64,000 bases of DNA from Hymenobacter sp. DG01 (GTDB taxonomy: Bacteria > Bacteroidota > Bacteroidia > Cytophagales > Hymenobacteraceae). How positions within the stretch are numbered: position 1 is the first letter of the stretch; each line of letters begins with the position of its first letter. The notes beneath the pieces were generated by a model. That model saw only the letters and a list, made by a program, of their open reading frames with translations. It was not told where the DNA came from and made no database searches. A program made the translations under genes and the position numbers. Positions 24,909-33,730 of this stretch are shown here, piece after piece. Where the stretch lies: assembly GCF_006352025.1 (NCBI RefSeq), contig NZ_CP040936.1:4218001-4282000 (forward strand). Reading direction: 5' to 3'.

Positions 24909-27521
24909 GTGAAACTATTGCTACTGCTGGCCCTGTGCCTGGGCGCCACCACAGCTACGGCCCAGCTGACCGATTCCTTTGCCGACGGCAACTTCACCCA
25001 GAATCCCGCTTGGACCGGCGAGGTGGCCGCTTTTCAGGTTAACCCGGCCCAGCAGCTGCAAACCAACGGCCCCTCCGTAACGGGGTCCGAAGTGCAGCTG
25101 GTTACGCCATGCGCCGCCACCACGGGCACTACCTGGGAGTTCTGGGCCAACCTGAAGCTGGCTACCAGCGGCGGCAACTACGCCGATGTGTGGCTGATGG
25201 CCGATGCTCCCGACCTGAAAGCGGCCGGTACCAAAGGCTACTTCGTGCGGCTGGGCGGTACCCCCGATGAGGTGGCCCTGTTCCGGAAAGATGCCACCGG
25301 CAGCCCGGTTTATGTGATTAACGGGCAAGATGCTACCCTTAACTCCGCCACCAATAACCTGGTGCGGGTGCGCGTGACGCGCAGCACCTCCAACGTCTGG
25401 ACCCTGGAGCGCGACCTGACCGGCGGCACCTCCTACACTCCCGAAGGCACGGCCACCGATGCTACCTATCAGCGCAGTGCCTACTTCGGGGTGTATGCTA
25501 CCTACTCTTCAGCCAATAACCGCGGGTTTTACTTCGATGATTTCCGGGTGACGGATAGCACGGCGCCCCTGCTCTTGCGGGCCGCCGCGCCCGGCGCCCG
25601 CCAGCTCACCCTGACCTTCAACGAGGCGGTAGCCGCTAGCCAGTCGGCCGGCAATTACCGGCTGGCAGGCAGCGGCGGCCCGGCCGTAACTGCTGCCCTC
25701 CGGGATGCCACCGACCCTACGCTGGTGCACCTGACCCTGGCCGCCGACCTATCACTGGGCAGCGTAACGGTAGAGGCCCGTAACGTGGCCGATGTGTTCG
25801 GAAGCGTGGCGGCGGGCCCACTCACGGCGACTTTTCAGAACAACGGCTTTGCGGTAGCACCGGCGCTGAACCAACTGCTCATCACCGAAATTCTGGCCGA
25901 TGAAACGCCCAGTGTAGGGCTGCCGGCTTCTGAGTTCGTGGAGATTCACAATCCTTCAGCCACCGCCGTACTGGATTTGGCCGGGGTTCGGCTCCTGAAG
26001 CAGGGTAGCACCGGCAACCCGGCCGTGTTTCCGGCCGGCGCGGTACTGCTGCCAGGCGAGTACGCGGTGGTGTGCGGGAGCACCCGCACAGCGCAATTCG
26101 CGGGCTACGGTAAAGTATTCGGGCTAACTAACTTCCCCAGCCTGACCAACAGCGGCGACCAGCTGGTGCTACGGGGAAAAGACGGCCGTACCCTGTTTGA
26201 AGTCAGCTACTCCGATGCCTGGTACCGCGACGCCCGCAAGAAGGAAGGCGGCTGGACCCTGGAAATAATAGACCCCGCCAACCCCTGCGGCGGCCCCGAA
26301 AACTGGCAGGCCAGCCAGGATGCCAGCGGCGGTACGCCCGGCCGCACCAACTCCGTGCGCGCCACCAACCCCGACCGCACCGCGCCCACTTTGCTCCGGA
26401 CTCTGGCCCTTACCCCAACCACAGTGCGGCTGTATTTCGGGGAAAAGCTGGACAGCGCTGCGGCGGCCGTTCCGGCCCTCTACACCCTCACGCCTGCTAC
26501 TGCCATTACCCGCGTAGTGCCTGTTGGCCCCAATTTCCGGTTGGTGGATTTGACCCTAGCAACTCCCCTGACGGCTAACCAGCCCGTGACGGTAATCGTG
26601 CAGCGCTTCCTCGATTGTGTAGGCAACGCCAGCGGCCCGGCTACCTCGGCCACGTTTGCTTTGCCCGCCTCGGTAGCCGCCGGCGACGTGGTTATCAACG
26701 AAATTCTATTCAACCCGCGCTCTGGTGGGGTTGATTTTGTGGAGGTGCTGAACCGCTCCGGCAAGTACCTAGATGTGCAGGGCTGGCAGGTGGGTAGTGA
26801 GCGGGCCGGCGGCACCCTGGATGCGGAACCCGTGAGCGGCTCCCCGGTATTGCTGCCACCCGGCGGCTTATTGGCCTTTACCACCAGCCTGCCGGTGCTG
26901 CAAAGCCAGTACCCCGCCAGCATCAATCCGGCCAATGTGCTGCAGGTGCCTGCCCTGCCCACCCTGCCCGATGATGCCGGGGTAGCAGTACTGCTCGATG
27001 CCCAGGCCCGGCCCCTGGACCGTGTGGCCTACTCCGAAAAACAACACCTCAAGCTTCTTGACGACGTGAATGGCGTGTCGCTGGAGCGGATTCGGGCTAC
27101 GGGGCCGAGTGAGGCCGGCAATTTTCACTCGGCAGCCGGCAGCGCGGGCTACGCTACACCCGGCCGCCCGAACTCCCAGCAGCAGGCGGACCCTACTGGC
27201 TCAGATGTATTGACCTTGGCGCCCGAGCTGTTCACCCCCGATGACGACGGCCAGCAGGATTTCACTACCCTCAGCTATCAGTTAGATGCTCCGGGCTACG
27301 TGGGCTCCGTGAAGATTTATGACGCCCAAGGCCGCTTGGCCCGCCAACTGGTGCGCAACGAAACCCTGAACACGAAAGGCTTCTGGCAGTGGGACGGCCT
27401 CACCGACCGGGGCCAGAAAGCCGCCGTGGGCTACTACGTGCTGCTCATTGAGCTGTTCAAGCCCAGTGGCGGACAGAAGCAGCAATATCGGAAAACGGTG
27501 GTGGTAGGAGCCCGTTTCTGA
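24909..27521 (+). CDS. Secreted lamin-tail-domain protein with gliding/T9SS-type C-terminus
   Basis: An 870-residue protein. The start is GTG at 24909, giving a signal peptide MKLLLLLALCLGATTATAQ. Residues about 20-215 are a jelly-roll-like domain (DSFADGNFTQNPAWTGEVAA). Two lamin-tail domains follow at about 320-460 (NQLLITEILADETP ... EFVEIHNPS) and 590-750 (GDVVINEILFNPRSGGVDFV), separated by Ig-like repeats (LTLTFNEAVAASQSAGNYRL). The last 100 residues (LFTPDDDGQQDFTTLSYQLD ... GFWQWDGLTDRGQKAAVGYY) are the FlgD-Ig-like C-terminal region common in T9SS clients. It is probably extracellular and may be nuclease-associated or matrix-related; no catalytic motif is seen. Confidence 0.85.
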   Translation: MKLLLLLALCLGATTATAQLTDSFADGNFTQNPAWTGEVAAFQVNPAQQLQTNGPSVTGSEVQLVTPCAATTGTTWEFWANLKLATSGGNYADVWLMADAPDLKAAGTKGYFVRLGGTPDEVALFRKDATGSPVYVINGQDATLNSATNNLVRVRVTRSTSNVWTLERDLTGGTSYTPEGTATDATYQRSAYFGVYATYSSANNRGFYFDDFRVTDSTAPLLLRAAAPGARQLTLTFNEAVAASQSAGNYRLAGSGGPAVTAALRDATDPTLVHLTLAADLSLGSVTVEARNVADVFGSVAAGPLTATFQNNGFAVAPALNQLLITEILADETPSVGLPASEFVEIHNPSATAVLDLAGVRLLKQGSTGNPAVFPAGAVLLPGEYAVVCGSTRTAQFAGYGKVFGLTNFPSLTNSGDQLVLRGKDGRTLFEVSYSDAWYRDARKKEGGWTLEIIDPANPCGGPENWQASQDASGGTPGRTNSVRATNPDRTAPTLLRTLALTPTTVRLYFGEKLDSAAAAVPALYTLTPATAITRVVPVGPNFRLVDLTLATPLTANQPVTVIVQRFLDCVGNASGPATSATFALPASVAAGDVVINEILFNPRSGGVDFVEVLNRSGKYLDVQGWQVGSERAGGTLDAEPVSGSPVLLPPGGLLAFTTSLPVLQSQYPASINPANVLQVPALPTLPDDAGVAVLLDAQARPLDRVAYSEKQHLKLLDDVNGVSLERIRATGPSEAGNFHSAAGSAGYATPGRPNSQQQADPTGSDVLTLAPELFTPDDDGQQDFTTLSYQLDAPGYVGSVKIYDAQGRLARQLVRNETLNTKGFWQWDGLTDRGQKAAVGYYVLLIELFKPSGGQKQQYRKTVVVGARF

Positions 27522-27689
27522 CCAAGAAAGCTCCCGGTTTACGGTTGAGTCGTCAGCACCGAATCAAGCTCAACCTTGCGCGGGAATCTAAATAAAAACT
27601 GCAAAAAAATCTATACTCGACAATATCCTTTCGAAAAACAGGGCGTAAGAAGAGGCAGTCAAGGACTTCAACCTCAAACTGTCTACCCC

Positions 27690-28097
27690 ATGAAAGTTAT
27701 ATCACCCCGCATGCACGGCATGCTCGACTACGGCACCATCGCCATTTTTGCTCTGGCTCCCACGCTGTTCAACTTCGATGGCCCCTATGCCACGGCTTGC
27801 TACGTGCTGGCCGCCGGCTACCTGCTGATTACCCTGATGACCGACTTCCCGATGGGCGTCATGCGGATGATTCCCTTCCCCATGCACGGCGGTCTGGAAC
27901 TGGTGAGTGGCCTGGCCCTGCTGGCAGCCCCTTTCATCTTTGGCTTCAACGATGACAACACCGTAGCCCGTAATTTCTTCATGATTATGGGTGTGGTATT
28001 TCTGGGTTCCTGGATGCTGACCGACTGGCGCGCCAATACCCACACAGCGAATGATATGAACGCCCGTGGCCATAAAAACATGGCTCCCCAGCACTAA
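27690..28097 (+). CDS. Small integral membrane protein (paralogue 1)
   Basis: A 135-residue protein with four hydrophobic segments, starting MKVISPRMHGMLDYGTIAIF at the ATG at 27690. Key features shared with the gene at 28255-28629 are an N-terminal SPxxHGxxD motif, YVLAAGYLLITLMTDFPMGV, a central PMHGGLELVSGLALLAAPFI and a final FLGSWMLTDW. The repeated HG...D pattern in the first and third segments suggests an internal two-helix duplication. It resembles the four-helix SPW-repeat style of proteins, but I do not recognise the family with certainty and give no function. Confidence 0.8.
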   Translation: MKVISPRMHGMLDYGTIAIFALAPTLFNFDGPYATACYVLAAGYLLITLMTDFPMGVMRMIPFPMHGGLELVSGLALLAAPFIFGFNDDNTVARNFFMIMGVVFLGSWMLTDWRANTHTANDMNARGHKNMAPQH

Positions 28098-28124
28098 GCT
28101 GCGGTAGCTAGTATTGATTAAGTG

Positions 28125-28159
28125 AAAGAGCCTGATGACGCTATGTTATCAGGCTCTTT
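28125..28159 (+). terminator. Terminator between the two small membrane protein genes
   Basis: A 12-bp perfect stem AAAGAGCCTGAT/ATCAGGCTCTTT with an 11-base loop and a T-run. It shows that the paralogues are separate transcription units. Confidence 0.8.
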
Positions 28160-28254
28160 TGCTTGAGCGGTAGCGTGTTATAAGCAAGCTTGGCTATACC
28201 CTTGCTGCTTCGCCGCCGTACGAGTTTTATCCTTCCACCCCAACTTCTGACTTT

Positions 28255-28629
28255 ATGAAAATCCTGTCACCAACTGCGCACGGCTTCATCGATGTAGCCT
28301 TTATCACGGTGCTGGCCATGGCCCCCATCATGTTCGACCTGGAACCGGCCGTAGATACTGCCTGCTTCGTGCTGGCTGGGGGCTACCTGCTCATTACTCT
28401 GCTCACCGATTTCAAGCTGGGCATCTTCCGCGTAATTCTGTTTCCGGTGCACGGCTGGCTGGATTTGCTGACGGGTATTGCCCTGCTGGCCGCACCGTTT
28501 CTGTTTCATTTTGAAAATGGCAGCGCCGAGCGAAATCTGTCGTGGCTGCTGGGGGTAGTATCGATAGTGACTTGGTTTATCACCGACTGGAAAGGCCAGA
28601 CTCGCAGCATGATGACCGACCGGGGCTAA
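28255..28629 (+). CDS. Small integral membrane protein (paralogue 2)
   Basis: A 124-residue paralogue of the preceding gene: MKILSPTAHGFIDVAFITVL, FVLAGGYLLITLLTDFKLGI, FPVHGWLDLLTGIALLAAPF and TWFITDWKGQ. Four hydrophobic segments and no signal peptide are seen. The His-Gly pairs and the Asp after TDF/TDW are kept in both copies. Function unknown. It ends at its own terminator, shared with the opposing outer-membrane gene. Confidence 0.8.
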   Translation: MKILSPTAHGFIDVAFITVLAMAPIMFDLEPAVDTACFVLAGGYLLITLLTDFKLGIFRVILFPVHGWLDLLTGIALLAAPFLFHFENGSAERNLSWLLGVVSIVTWFITDWKGQTRSMMTDRG

Positions 28630-28660
28630 CCCACCAGAAAATACCGGCCGCCAGCCAACC

Positions 28661-28701
28661 AAAAGGCCCGGCAATCCAGACCAAGGAGTGCCGGGCCTTT
28701 T
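28661..28701. terminator. Bidirectional terminator
   Basis: A 13-bp stem AAAAGGCCCGGCA/TGCCGGGCCTTTT with a 15-base loop, between convergent genes, with A/T tracts on both sides. Confidence 0.82.
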
Positions 28702-28721
28702 GCTATAGCATGCTTTGCTAC

Positions 28722-29582
28722 CTACCGCCGAAACGTGAACCCCACAAAAAACTCCCGGTCCATTTCTTTGCTTAGGGCCAAGTGGGTGCCGAAATCTACC
28801 TGCAGGTTTTCGTTGAGGGTGAAGATGGGAGCAAGGTTGAGGGAGGAGCGCCAGCCTTTCCGCTGGGCATCCCACTGCGTTACGCCCTCTGCCAGAAAGC
28901 TGAATACGTCCGTGAATTCGTGGTCGAGGGCAATGGAAGGCATCACGCGGGCATAATGCTTGCCCTGTTCCCGGTCGTAATTCAGGTCGCCCTGCACCTG
29001 CAAATCGAGGTTGAATCGGTCGGGTAGCTCGATATTCACGGGCACAATCAGGCCGCCTTCTACGGCGCCGCTGCCGGTTTTGCTGCCCGTAGGCAGGCGA
29101 GTGTAGGCTACCACGGCCATGGCAATGGGGCCTTCCTGGTCGTCGCCGAGGAAGTTGTGCTTGAGCCGCACGGCCACGTCGCCGAAGCTAGCCTGGCGCT
29201 GCCAGTCGGTTTCGCCGGCTTCGCGTTCCTTCTCTACCTTGTAAAGCGGCATTTCCACCTGCACATCAGTACGGCGACTCAGGCCCATTTTCAGGGTAGT
29301 GTAAGCCACCTTCAACTCCCGGCCGCGTGAGGTGCCTTCCCGCTCATTCACCACGCGGAGGGCGTCGGTTTCCGTCTGGAAGTGTCCGGCATCCACTGTA
29401 AATGGGCTTTCCGTCACGCCGGGGCGGTCGGGCCGCAGGGGCCGCAGCTGGTTGCGCGGCACCGGCTTGAACAGGTTGAAGTGGGCCGAGTCGTAGGGAC
29501 AAGTCTTGGGCTTGTCCTGGGCCTGGGCCAGGCCGGCCGAAGCCAGTAGGCCCAGCAGTGCGAGGTAACGGGAGATGAACAT
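28722..29582 (-). CDS. Outer-membrane transporter-like protein (MetA-pathway phenol degradation family)
   Basis: A 286-residue protein with signal peptide (MFISRYLALLGLLASAGLAQ) and amphipathic beta strands throughout. The RPDRPGVTESPFTVDAGHFQ segment followed by ALDHEFTDVFSFLAEGV and a C-terminal FVGFTFRR (terminal aromatic/Arg strand) match the beta-barrel family named after phenol-degradation MetA; most members are annotated only as transporters. It follows the TonB-dependent receptor gene on the same strand after 112 bases and could be co-expressed. The substrate is unknown; a link to metals is inferred only from the neighbours. Confidence 0.75.
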   Translation of the reverse strand: MFISRYLALLGLLASAGLAQAQDKPKTCPYDSAHFNLFKPVPRNQLRPLRPDRPGVTESPFTVDAGHFQTETDALRVVNEREGTSRGRELKVAYTTLKMGLSRRTDVQVEMPLYKVEKEREAGETDWQRQASFGDVAVRLKHNFLGDDQEGPIAMAVVAYTRLPTGSKTGSGAVEGGLIVPVNIELPDRFNLDLQVQGDLNYDREQGKHYARVMPSIALDHEFTDVFSFLAEGVTQWDAQRKGWRSSLNLAPIFTLNENLQVDFGTHLALSKEMDREFFVGFTFRR

Positions 29583-29694
29583 GAAATGAGGGGAGAAAAG
29601 AGTACGGTGCCCCTCATACGCAGTCCGCCCCCAATTGGTGCCCGCCCTACCCCCTGGGTAAAACCAAACGTCTGCTGTTCAAAGGGAAACTTGC

Positions 29695-31965
29695 TTACAA
29701 CGTATACCGCACCCCCAAAAACAGCCGCCGGCCCTGAATAGGGGCGTAGTTGTAGCTGGTATCGAAGGTGTAGCCTTGCGGATTATCGACCCCCACGTTT
29801 TTGTCGAAGGGGTCGAAGGGACGCAACAAGGCGTGGCGGGGCAGGAAGTTGAAAAGGTTCTTCATGCCCCCGTACAGCTCCAGTCCTTCGCGCAGCTTGC
29901 GCGTAGCCTGCAGATTCTGTAAAGCGTACCAGGGCGAGCGGCCGGGCCGAAAGTCATTCGGGAAGACAGGCAGCGCCATGGGGCTGCTCACCTGACCCGT
30001 ATAATCCAGGGCGAGGCCCAGCTTTTCCCAGGTGTAGCTGACAGCCCAAGTACCCGAGAAAGGTGGCGAATGGAACTGCGCTACCCGGCGCCGCGGACCG
30101 CCTTCCAGGGGCTTTTCCCGCCGAAATACGTCCAGCAAGGTCACGCCCAACATCACCTTTAGGGGGCGGGACAGGGCCAGATCCGTGTTCAGCGTTACGC
30201 CCCGGCTGATGGCGTACCCATCGAGGTTGCGGTAGATAATCTGGTTGGGGTTGGTGTCGTAGTCGGGGCTGATTTTGTTGGTGAAGTAGGTGTAGAACAC
30301 GCTGCCATCGAGGGTGAGGGTAGCGCCGCCGGGCAGCTGCAGAAAGCGGTTGTAGTTCACGTTCACGTTCCAGCTGCGCTCGGGCTCCAGAGCTTCGGGC
30401 ACCACTACCTGCCGGGCGCCGGTAAGGGCCGCGTGGTCCTCGGTGAACAGATTTACTACCCGGTAGCCGTTGCCCAACCCCACACGCCACACCTGGCTGC
30501 CATCGGGCCGCCCCCACTTGTAGTTCAGGCGCGGACTCAGGATGCTGCCGTGGCGGGAGTTGTAATCGTAGCGCAGGCCCATGAGCAGGGTCGCGTCGGG
30601 CGTGAGGCGCCACTCGTCCTGCACGAACAAGCCGGGCAGCTGCACCAGGTCGGGGGCGTTGCGGCGGGTATCGTTAGGGCCAACTGAGGCGGTAGCAGGC
30701 GTATTGTCGTCGTACCAGGTGAGGCGGTAGGTAGCGCCCGTGAGCAGGTTGTGCCGGATGCTCAGCTCCTTGGCCCAGGTCAGCTGCCCGAAGCCGACCC
30801 GTTGCACCGCTTTATAGAGGGTAGTGCCGTAAGCCGAGTTCTGGTTGTGCTGGTTGAAGGTGCCGCTGAGCAGGAGCTTCTGCTCCCGCACCGGCAGCTG
30901 GTACTGGCCCAGTAGTTCATACCGGCTTGTGTACACGCTTTCCCCATAAATGCTGTCCAGACCGCGGTGCTCGGGGCTCCAGTTCAGCTGGCCCCCAAAC
31001 CGGTCTTCGTAATAATAGCGCCCGGCTAAGCTAGCTACTTGCTGCTCGGGCCGGGCCCAGGTCCACTTGTTGAACACCGATACTCGCTGCTGGGTAGGCA
31101 CGTCGGTAAAGCCGTCGTTGTTTACGTCGCGGCGCTGGTTGTAGTGGTAGAGGTTGGTGCTGAGTAGGGTAGAGGCCGCCCCGATTTTGCGCGCTACCCC
31201 AAGATCGAGGTTCACGTCGCGGTGGGAGGTAGCAAACACATCGGCCGAGAAGCGCGGGGCCTTCGCCGGGTTTTTGGTGATGACGTTGATGAGCCCCCCC
31301 ACGGCCTCGGAGCCGTAGAGCGTGGATGCAGGTCCTTTCACTACCTCCACCCGCTCAATGAGGCTGCTCGGAATGCCGCTCAGGCCGTACACCGTGCTCA
31401 GGGAGCTCACCAGCGGCATGCCATCAATCAGCACCATGGTGTACGGTCCTTCCAGCCCGTTGATGTGGATGTCGCCGGTACCGCACACGTTGCAGTTCAG
31501 CTGAGGCCGCACCCCGTTGATCATCGTCAGGTTCTCGAACAGGCACACCGCCGGATTTTTCCGAAACAGTTTGGGCGAGTACAGCTCCACCGCCACCGGC
31601 GACTCACTTTTTATCACCTCGTTTAGCGTCCCGCTCACCACCACGTCGCCGAGGGCGTTGGGGCCGGGGTTCAGGCTGAGGTGGAGGGTAGTAGTTTGGC
31701 CGGCCGTTACGGTTATGTTTCGCTCGGTGGGTAGCAACCCCACGGCGCTACCCACCAGCCGGTAGCTGCCCGCCGGCACGCCCGTCACCACGTAGCTACC
31801 GTGCTCGTCGGCAGTGGTACCCAGGGTAGTACCCTTCAGCCCGATGCTGGCAAACGGCACTTCTTTCCCTTCTGAGCGCACAACACCCCGCACGGTTCCG
31901 GTAGGTTGAGCTACAGCGGCTACACCGCTCATCATCAAGGCCAACCAAAGTAAGAGCTGTTTCAT
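29695..31965 (-). CDS. TonB-dependent outer-membrane receptor with CxxC plug, probably metal-related
   Basis: A 756-residue receptor. Signal peptide 1-19; CarboxypepD_reg-like domain about 22-100 (GTVRGVVRSEGKEVPFASIG); plug domain about 118-228 (VLIDGMPLVSSLSTVYGLSG, VEVVKGPASTLYGSEAVGGL); then a beta barrel ending in an aromatic-led strand (LFLGVRYTL). The plug has Cys at about 141, 158 and 161, the last two in NCNVCGTGDIHING, a feature of receptors near metal transporters. A perfect DtxR/MntR-like palindrome lies 23 bases before the ATG, and the NRAMP gene upstream has a similar one. Fe or Mn complex uptake is inferred. Confidence 0.88.
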   Translation of the reverse strand: MKQLLLWLALMMSGVAAVAQPTGTVRGVVRSEGKEVPFASIGLKGTTLGTTADEHGSYVVTGVPAGSYRLVGSAVGLLPTERNITVTAGQTTTLHLSLNPGPNALGDVVVSGTLNEVIKSESPVAVELYSPKLFRKNPAVCLFENLTMINGVRPQLNCNVCGTGDIHINGLEGPYTMVLIDGMPLVSSLSTVYGLSGIPSSLIERVEVVKGPASTLYGSEAVGGLINVITKNPAKAPRFSADVFATSHRDVNLDLGVARKIGAASTLLSTNLYHYNQRRDVNNDGFTDVPTQQRVSVFNKWTWARPEQQVASLAGRYYYEDRFGGQLNWSPEHRGLDSIYGESVYTSRYELLGQYQLPVREQKLLLSGTFNQHNQNSAYGTTLYKAVQRVGFGQLTWAKELSIRHNLLTGATYRLTWYDDNTPATASVGPNDTRRNAPDLVQLPGLFVQDEWRLTPDATLLMGLRYDYNSRHGSILSPRLNYKWGRPDGSQVWRVGLGNGYRVVNLFTEDHAALTGARQVVVPEALEPERSWNVNVNYNRFLQLPGGATLTLDGSVFYTYFTNKISPDYDTNPNQIIYRNLDGYAISRGVTLNTDLALSRPLKVMLGVTLLDVFRREKPLEGGPRRRVAQFHSPPFSGTWAVSYTWEKLGLALDYTGQVSSPMALPVFPNDFRPGRSPWYALQNLQATRKLREGLELYGGMKNLFNFLPRHALLRPFDPFDKNVGVDNPQGYTFDTSYNYAPIQGRRLFLGVRYTL

Positions 31966-31987
31966 TTTAGCGGGGTATGGTGATAAT

Positions 31988-32005
31988 ATTTAGATGAGTC
32001 TAAAT
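31988..32005. promoter_or_regulatory. DtxR/MntR-like operator of the TonB-dependent receptor
   Basis: ATTTAGATGAGTCTAAAT is a perfect palindrome (7-bp arms, 4-base spacer) 23 bases upstream of the receptor start. Its TTTAGA....xCTAAA layout matches the site between the NRAMP and CDF genes (33547-33562) and resembles the DtxR/IdeR core TTAGGTTAGCCTAA. No regulator gene lies in the window. Confidence 0.6.
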
Positions 32006-32052
32006 CTGTCGAGCTTAAAAAAGCGCGGCAATGCGCGCTGGGGTTCTTTAGT

Positions 32053-32102
32053 GGCCTCACCCCTAGCCCCTCTCCGGAAAAGGAGAGGGGCTAGGGGTGA
32101 GG
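32053..32102. repeat. 22-bp palindromic repeat
   Basis: The arms 32053-32074 and 32081-32102 are perfect (core CACCCCTAGCCCCTCTCC) with loop GGAAAA. It sits seven bases after the NRAMP stop codon but lacks a T-tract, so it looks like an interspersed REP-type element rather than a standard terminator. The related C/G-rich pattern CCCCCAGCCCCTCC recurs at 39270-39283. Confidence 0.6.
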
Positions 32103-32108
32103 CGTACC

Positions 32109-33485
32109 CTACCCGAAGAATGTCTCCCAGAGCAGGTACACGTTCAGCAGAATGATGACGCCGGATACCAGCCAAGCCAGTAACTGCACCCAGGACTTGT
32201 TGGCGAATACGCCCATTTTAGCCTTACTGCCGGTAAACATCACCAGCGGTACTACCGCGAAGCTGAGTTGAAATGACAGAATTACCTGGCTCAGGACCAG
32301 CAGCTCGCCGGTGCCTTTTTCTCCGTAGAGCAGGGTCACGATAAGGGCCGGCACCACGGCAATGGCGCGGGTAATCAGGCGGCGCAGCCAGGGCTTGAGG
32401 CGCAGGTTCAGGAAGCCCTCCATTACAATCTGCCCGGCCAGGGTGCCCGTGAGGGTAGAGTTCTGGCCCGAAGCCAGCAAGGCCACGGCAAACACAATGG
32501 ACGCCGCCCCGGCCCCCAGCACCGGAGCCAGCAGCTCATAGGCCTGGTTGATATCAGCTACCTCGTGGTGGCCGTTTTTGTGAAAGGCGGCCGCGGCCGT
32601 AATCAGAATGGCGGCATTCACGAAGAAGGCTAGAAACAGGGCCACCGTGCTGTCGATGGTGGCAAACTTGATGGCCATGCGCTTGCCCTGCTCCGTCTGC
32701 TCAATGGCGCGGGTTTGTACAATGCTGGAGTGCAGATACAGGTTATGAGGCATGACGGTGGCGCCCAGAATACCGATGGCCACATACAGCATGCCCGGTG
32801 TGGTGACTACCTCCGGTCGGGGTACCAACCCGCTCAGAATCCCGAAATAATCGGGGTTCGATACGATGATTTCGTACAGAAAGCAGCCGAAAATCAGCAC
32901 AATCAGGCCAGCCACGATGCTTTCCAGCACCCGGAACCCCTTGTTCTGAAAAAAGAGCACCACCATCACGTCCAGAATGGTCAGCACTACCCCCCAGGGC
33001 AGGGGCAACCCAAATAGCAGGTTCAGGGCAATGGCCGAGCCGATAACCTCGGCCAGGTCGCAGGCGGCAATGGCTACCTCGCACAAAAACCAGAGCACCA
33101 TGCTTACCGGCTTCGAAAAATGGTCGCGGCAGGCCTGGGCCAGGTCGCGCCCCGTTACAATGCCCAGCTTGGCCGCGAGGTGCTGGAGCAGCATGGCAAA
33201 CAAATTGGAAATCAGAATGACGGAAAGCAACGTATAGCCAAAGCGGGAGCCACCGGCAATGTCGGTGGCCCAGTTGCCGGGGTCCATGTAGCCCACGGCC
33301 ACCATCAGCCCAGGGCCCCAGAAGGCCATGAGCTTTCGCCAGAACGAGGCATCGTGGGCGGGCACCCGGATGGTGGCAAACACCTCCTGCAGCGAGGGGG
33401 CCGTGCGGGCACGGCGCCAGCCCGCTTCGGGTGGCGTTTGAGGAGTAACTTCCGTATCGGGGGTAGAGGGTAACACTGAAGGCAT
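32109..33485 (-). CDS. mntH: NRAMP-family Mn2+/Fe2+ transporter
   Basis: A 458-residue importer with 11 hydrophobic segments after a 50-residue N-terminal tail. The metal-binding TM1 motif is present as [20 protein letters not shown] (the DPGN core), and the TM6 [15 protein letters not shown] motif carries the second site's M and [20 protein letters not shown] is TM3. The combination is typical of proton-coupled Mn/Fe NRAMP proteins. It has its own -7 element overlapped by a DtxR/MntR-like palindrome, so repression by metal excess is a clear prediction. It is divergent from the CDF exporter. Confidence 0.95.
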   Translation of the reverse strand: MPSVLPSTPDTEVTPQTPPEAGWRRARTAPSLQEVFATIRVPAHDASFWRKLMAFWGPGLMVAVGYMDPGNWATDIAGGSRFGYTLLSVILISNLFAMLLQHLAAKLGIVTGRDLAQACRDHFSKPVSMVLWFLCEVAIAACDLAEVIGSAIALNLLFGLPLPWGVVLTILDVMVVLFFQNKGFRVLESIVAGLIVLIFGCFLYEIIVSNPDYFGILSGLVPRPEVVTTPGMLYVAIGILGATVMPHNLYLHSSIVQTRAIEQTEQGKRMAIKFATIDSTVALFLAFFVNAAILITAAAAFHKNGHHEVADINQAYELLAPVLGAGAASIVFAVALLASGQNSTLTGTLAGQIVMEGFLNLRLKPWLRRLITRAIAVVPALIVTLLYGEKGTGELLVLSQVILSFQLSFAVVPLVMFTGSKAKMGVFANKSWVQLLAWLVSGVIILLNVYLLWETFFG

Positions 33486-33536
33486 ATCGGCAGGCAGAAG
33501 GTCCGGCTAGTAACCGGAGGCACTGGAAGTCACAAA

Positions 33537-33544
33537 GAAAGGTA
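33537..33544 (-). promoter_or_regulatory. -7 element TACCTTTC of mntH
   Basis: On the minus strand TACCTTTC (33544-33537), close to TAnnTTTG, abuts the palindromic operator at 33543-33566, so a bound repressor would cover the promoter. It is 51 bases before the mntH ATG. Confidence 0.45.
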
Positions 33545-33566
33545 AATTTAGAGTAGCCTAAATTTA
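33543..33566. promoter_or_regulatory. DtxR/MntR-like operator between mntH and the CDF gene
   Basis: TAAATTTAG and CTAAATTTA form a perfect 9-bp inverted repeat around AGTAGC. The inner TTTAGAGTAGCCTAAA shares layout with the operator before the TonB-dependent receptor and looks like the DtxR/IdeR core. It overlaps the mntH promoter and is about 165 bases from the divergent exporter start, so it could serve both. Confidence 0.65.
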
Positions 33567-33730
33567 TTTTTAAGACAGTCTATCTACTGCTTTTGTTTGA
33601 AAAAGTTGCCGCCGCTGTCACATCCGAGGATTTTGCCGGAATTTTGCGCCCCTTTTCCGTGTCTTTGCTTGCCCGACCCCGGAACCTGAAGTAGCCGCCC
33701 CGCGCTATACTACTCCCCTCATTGCTCCTC

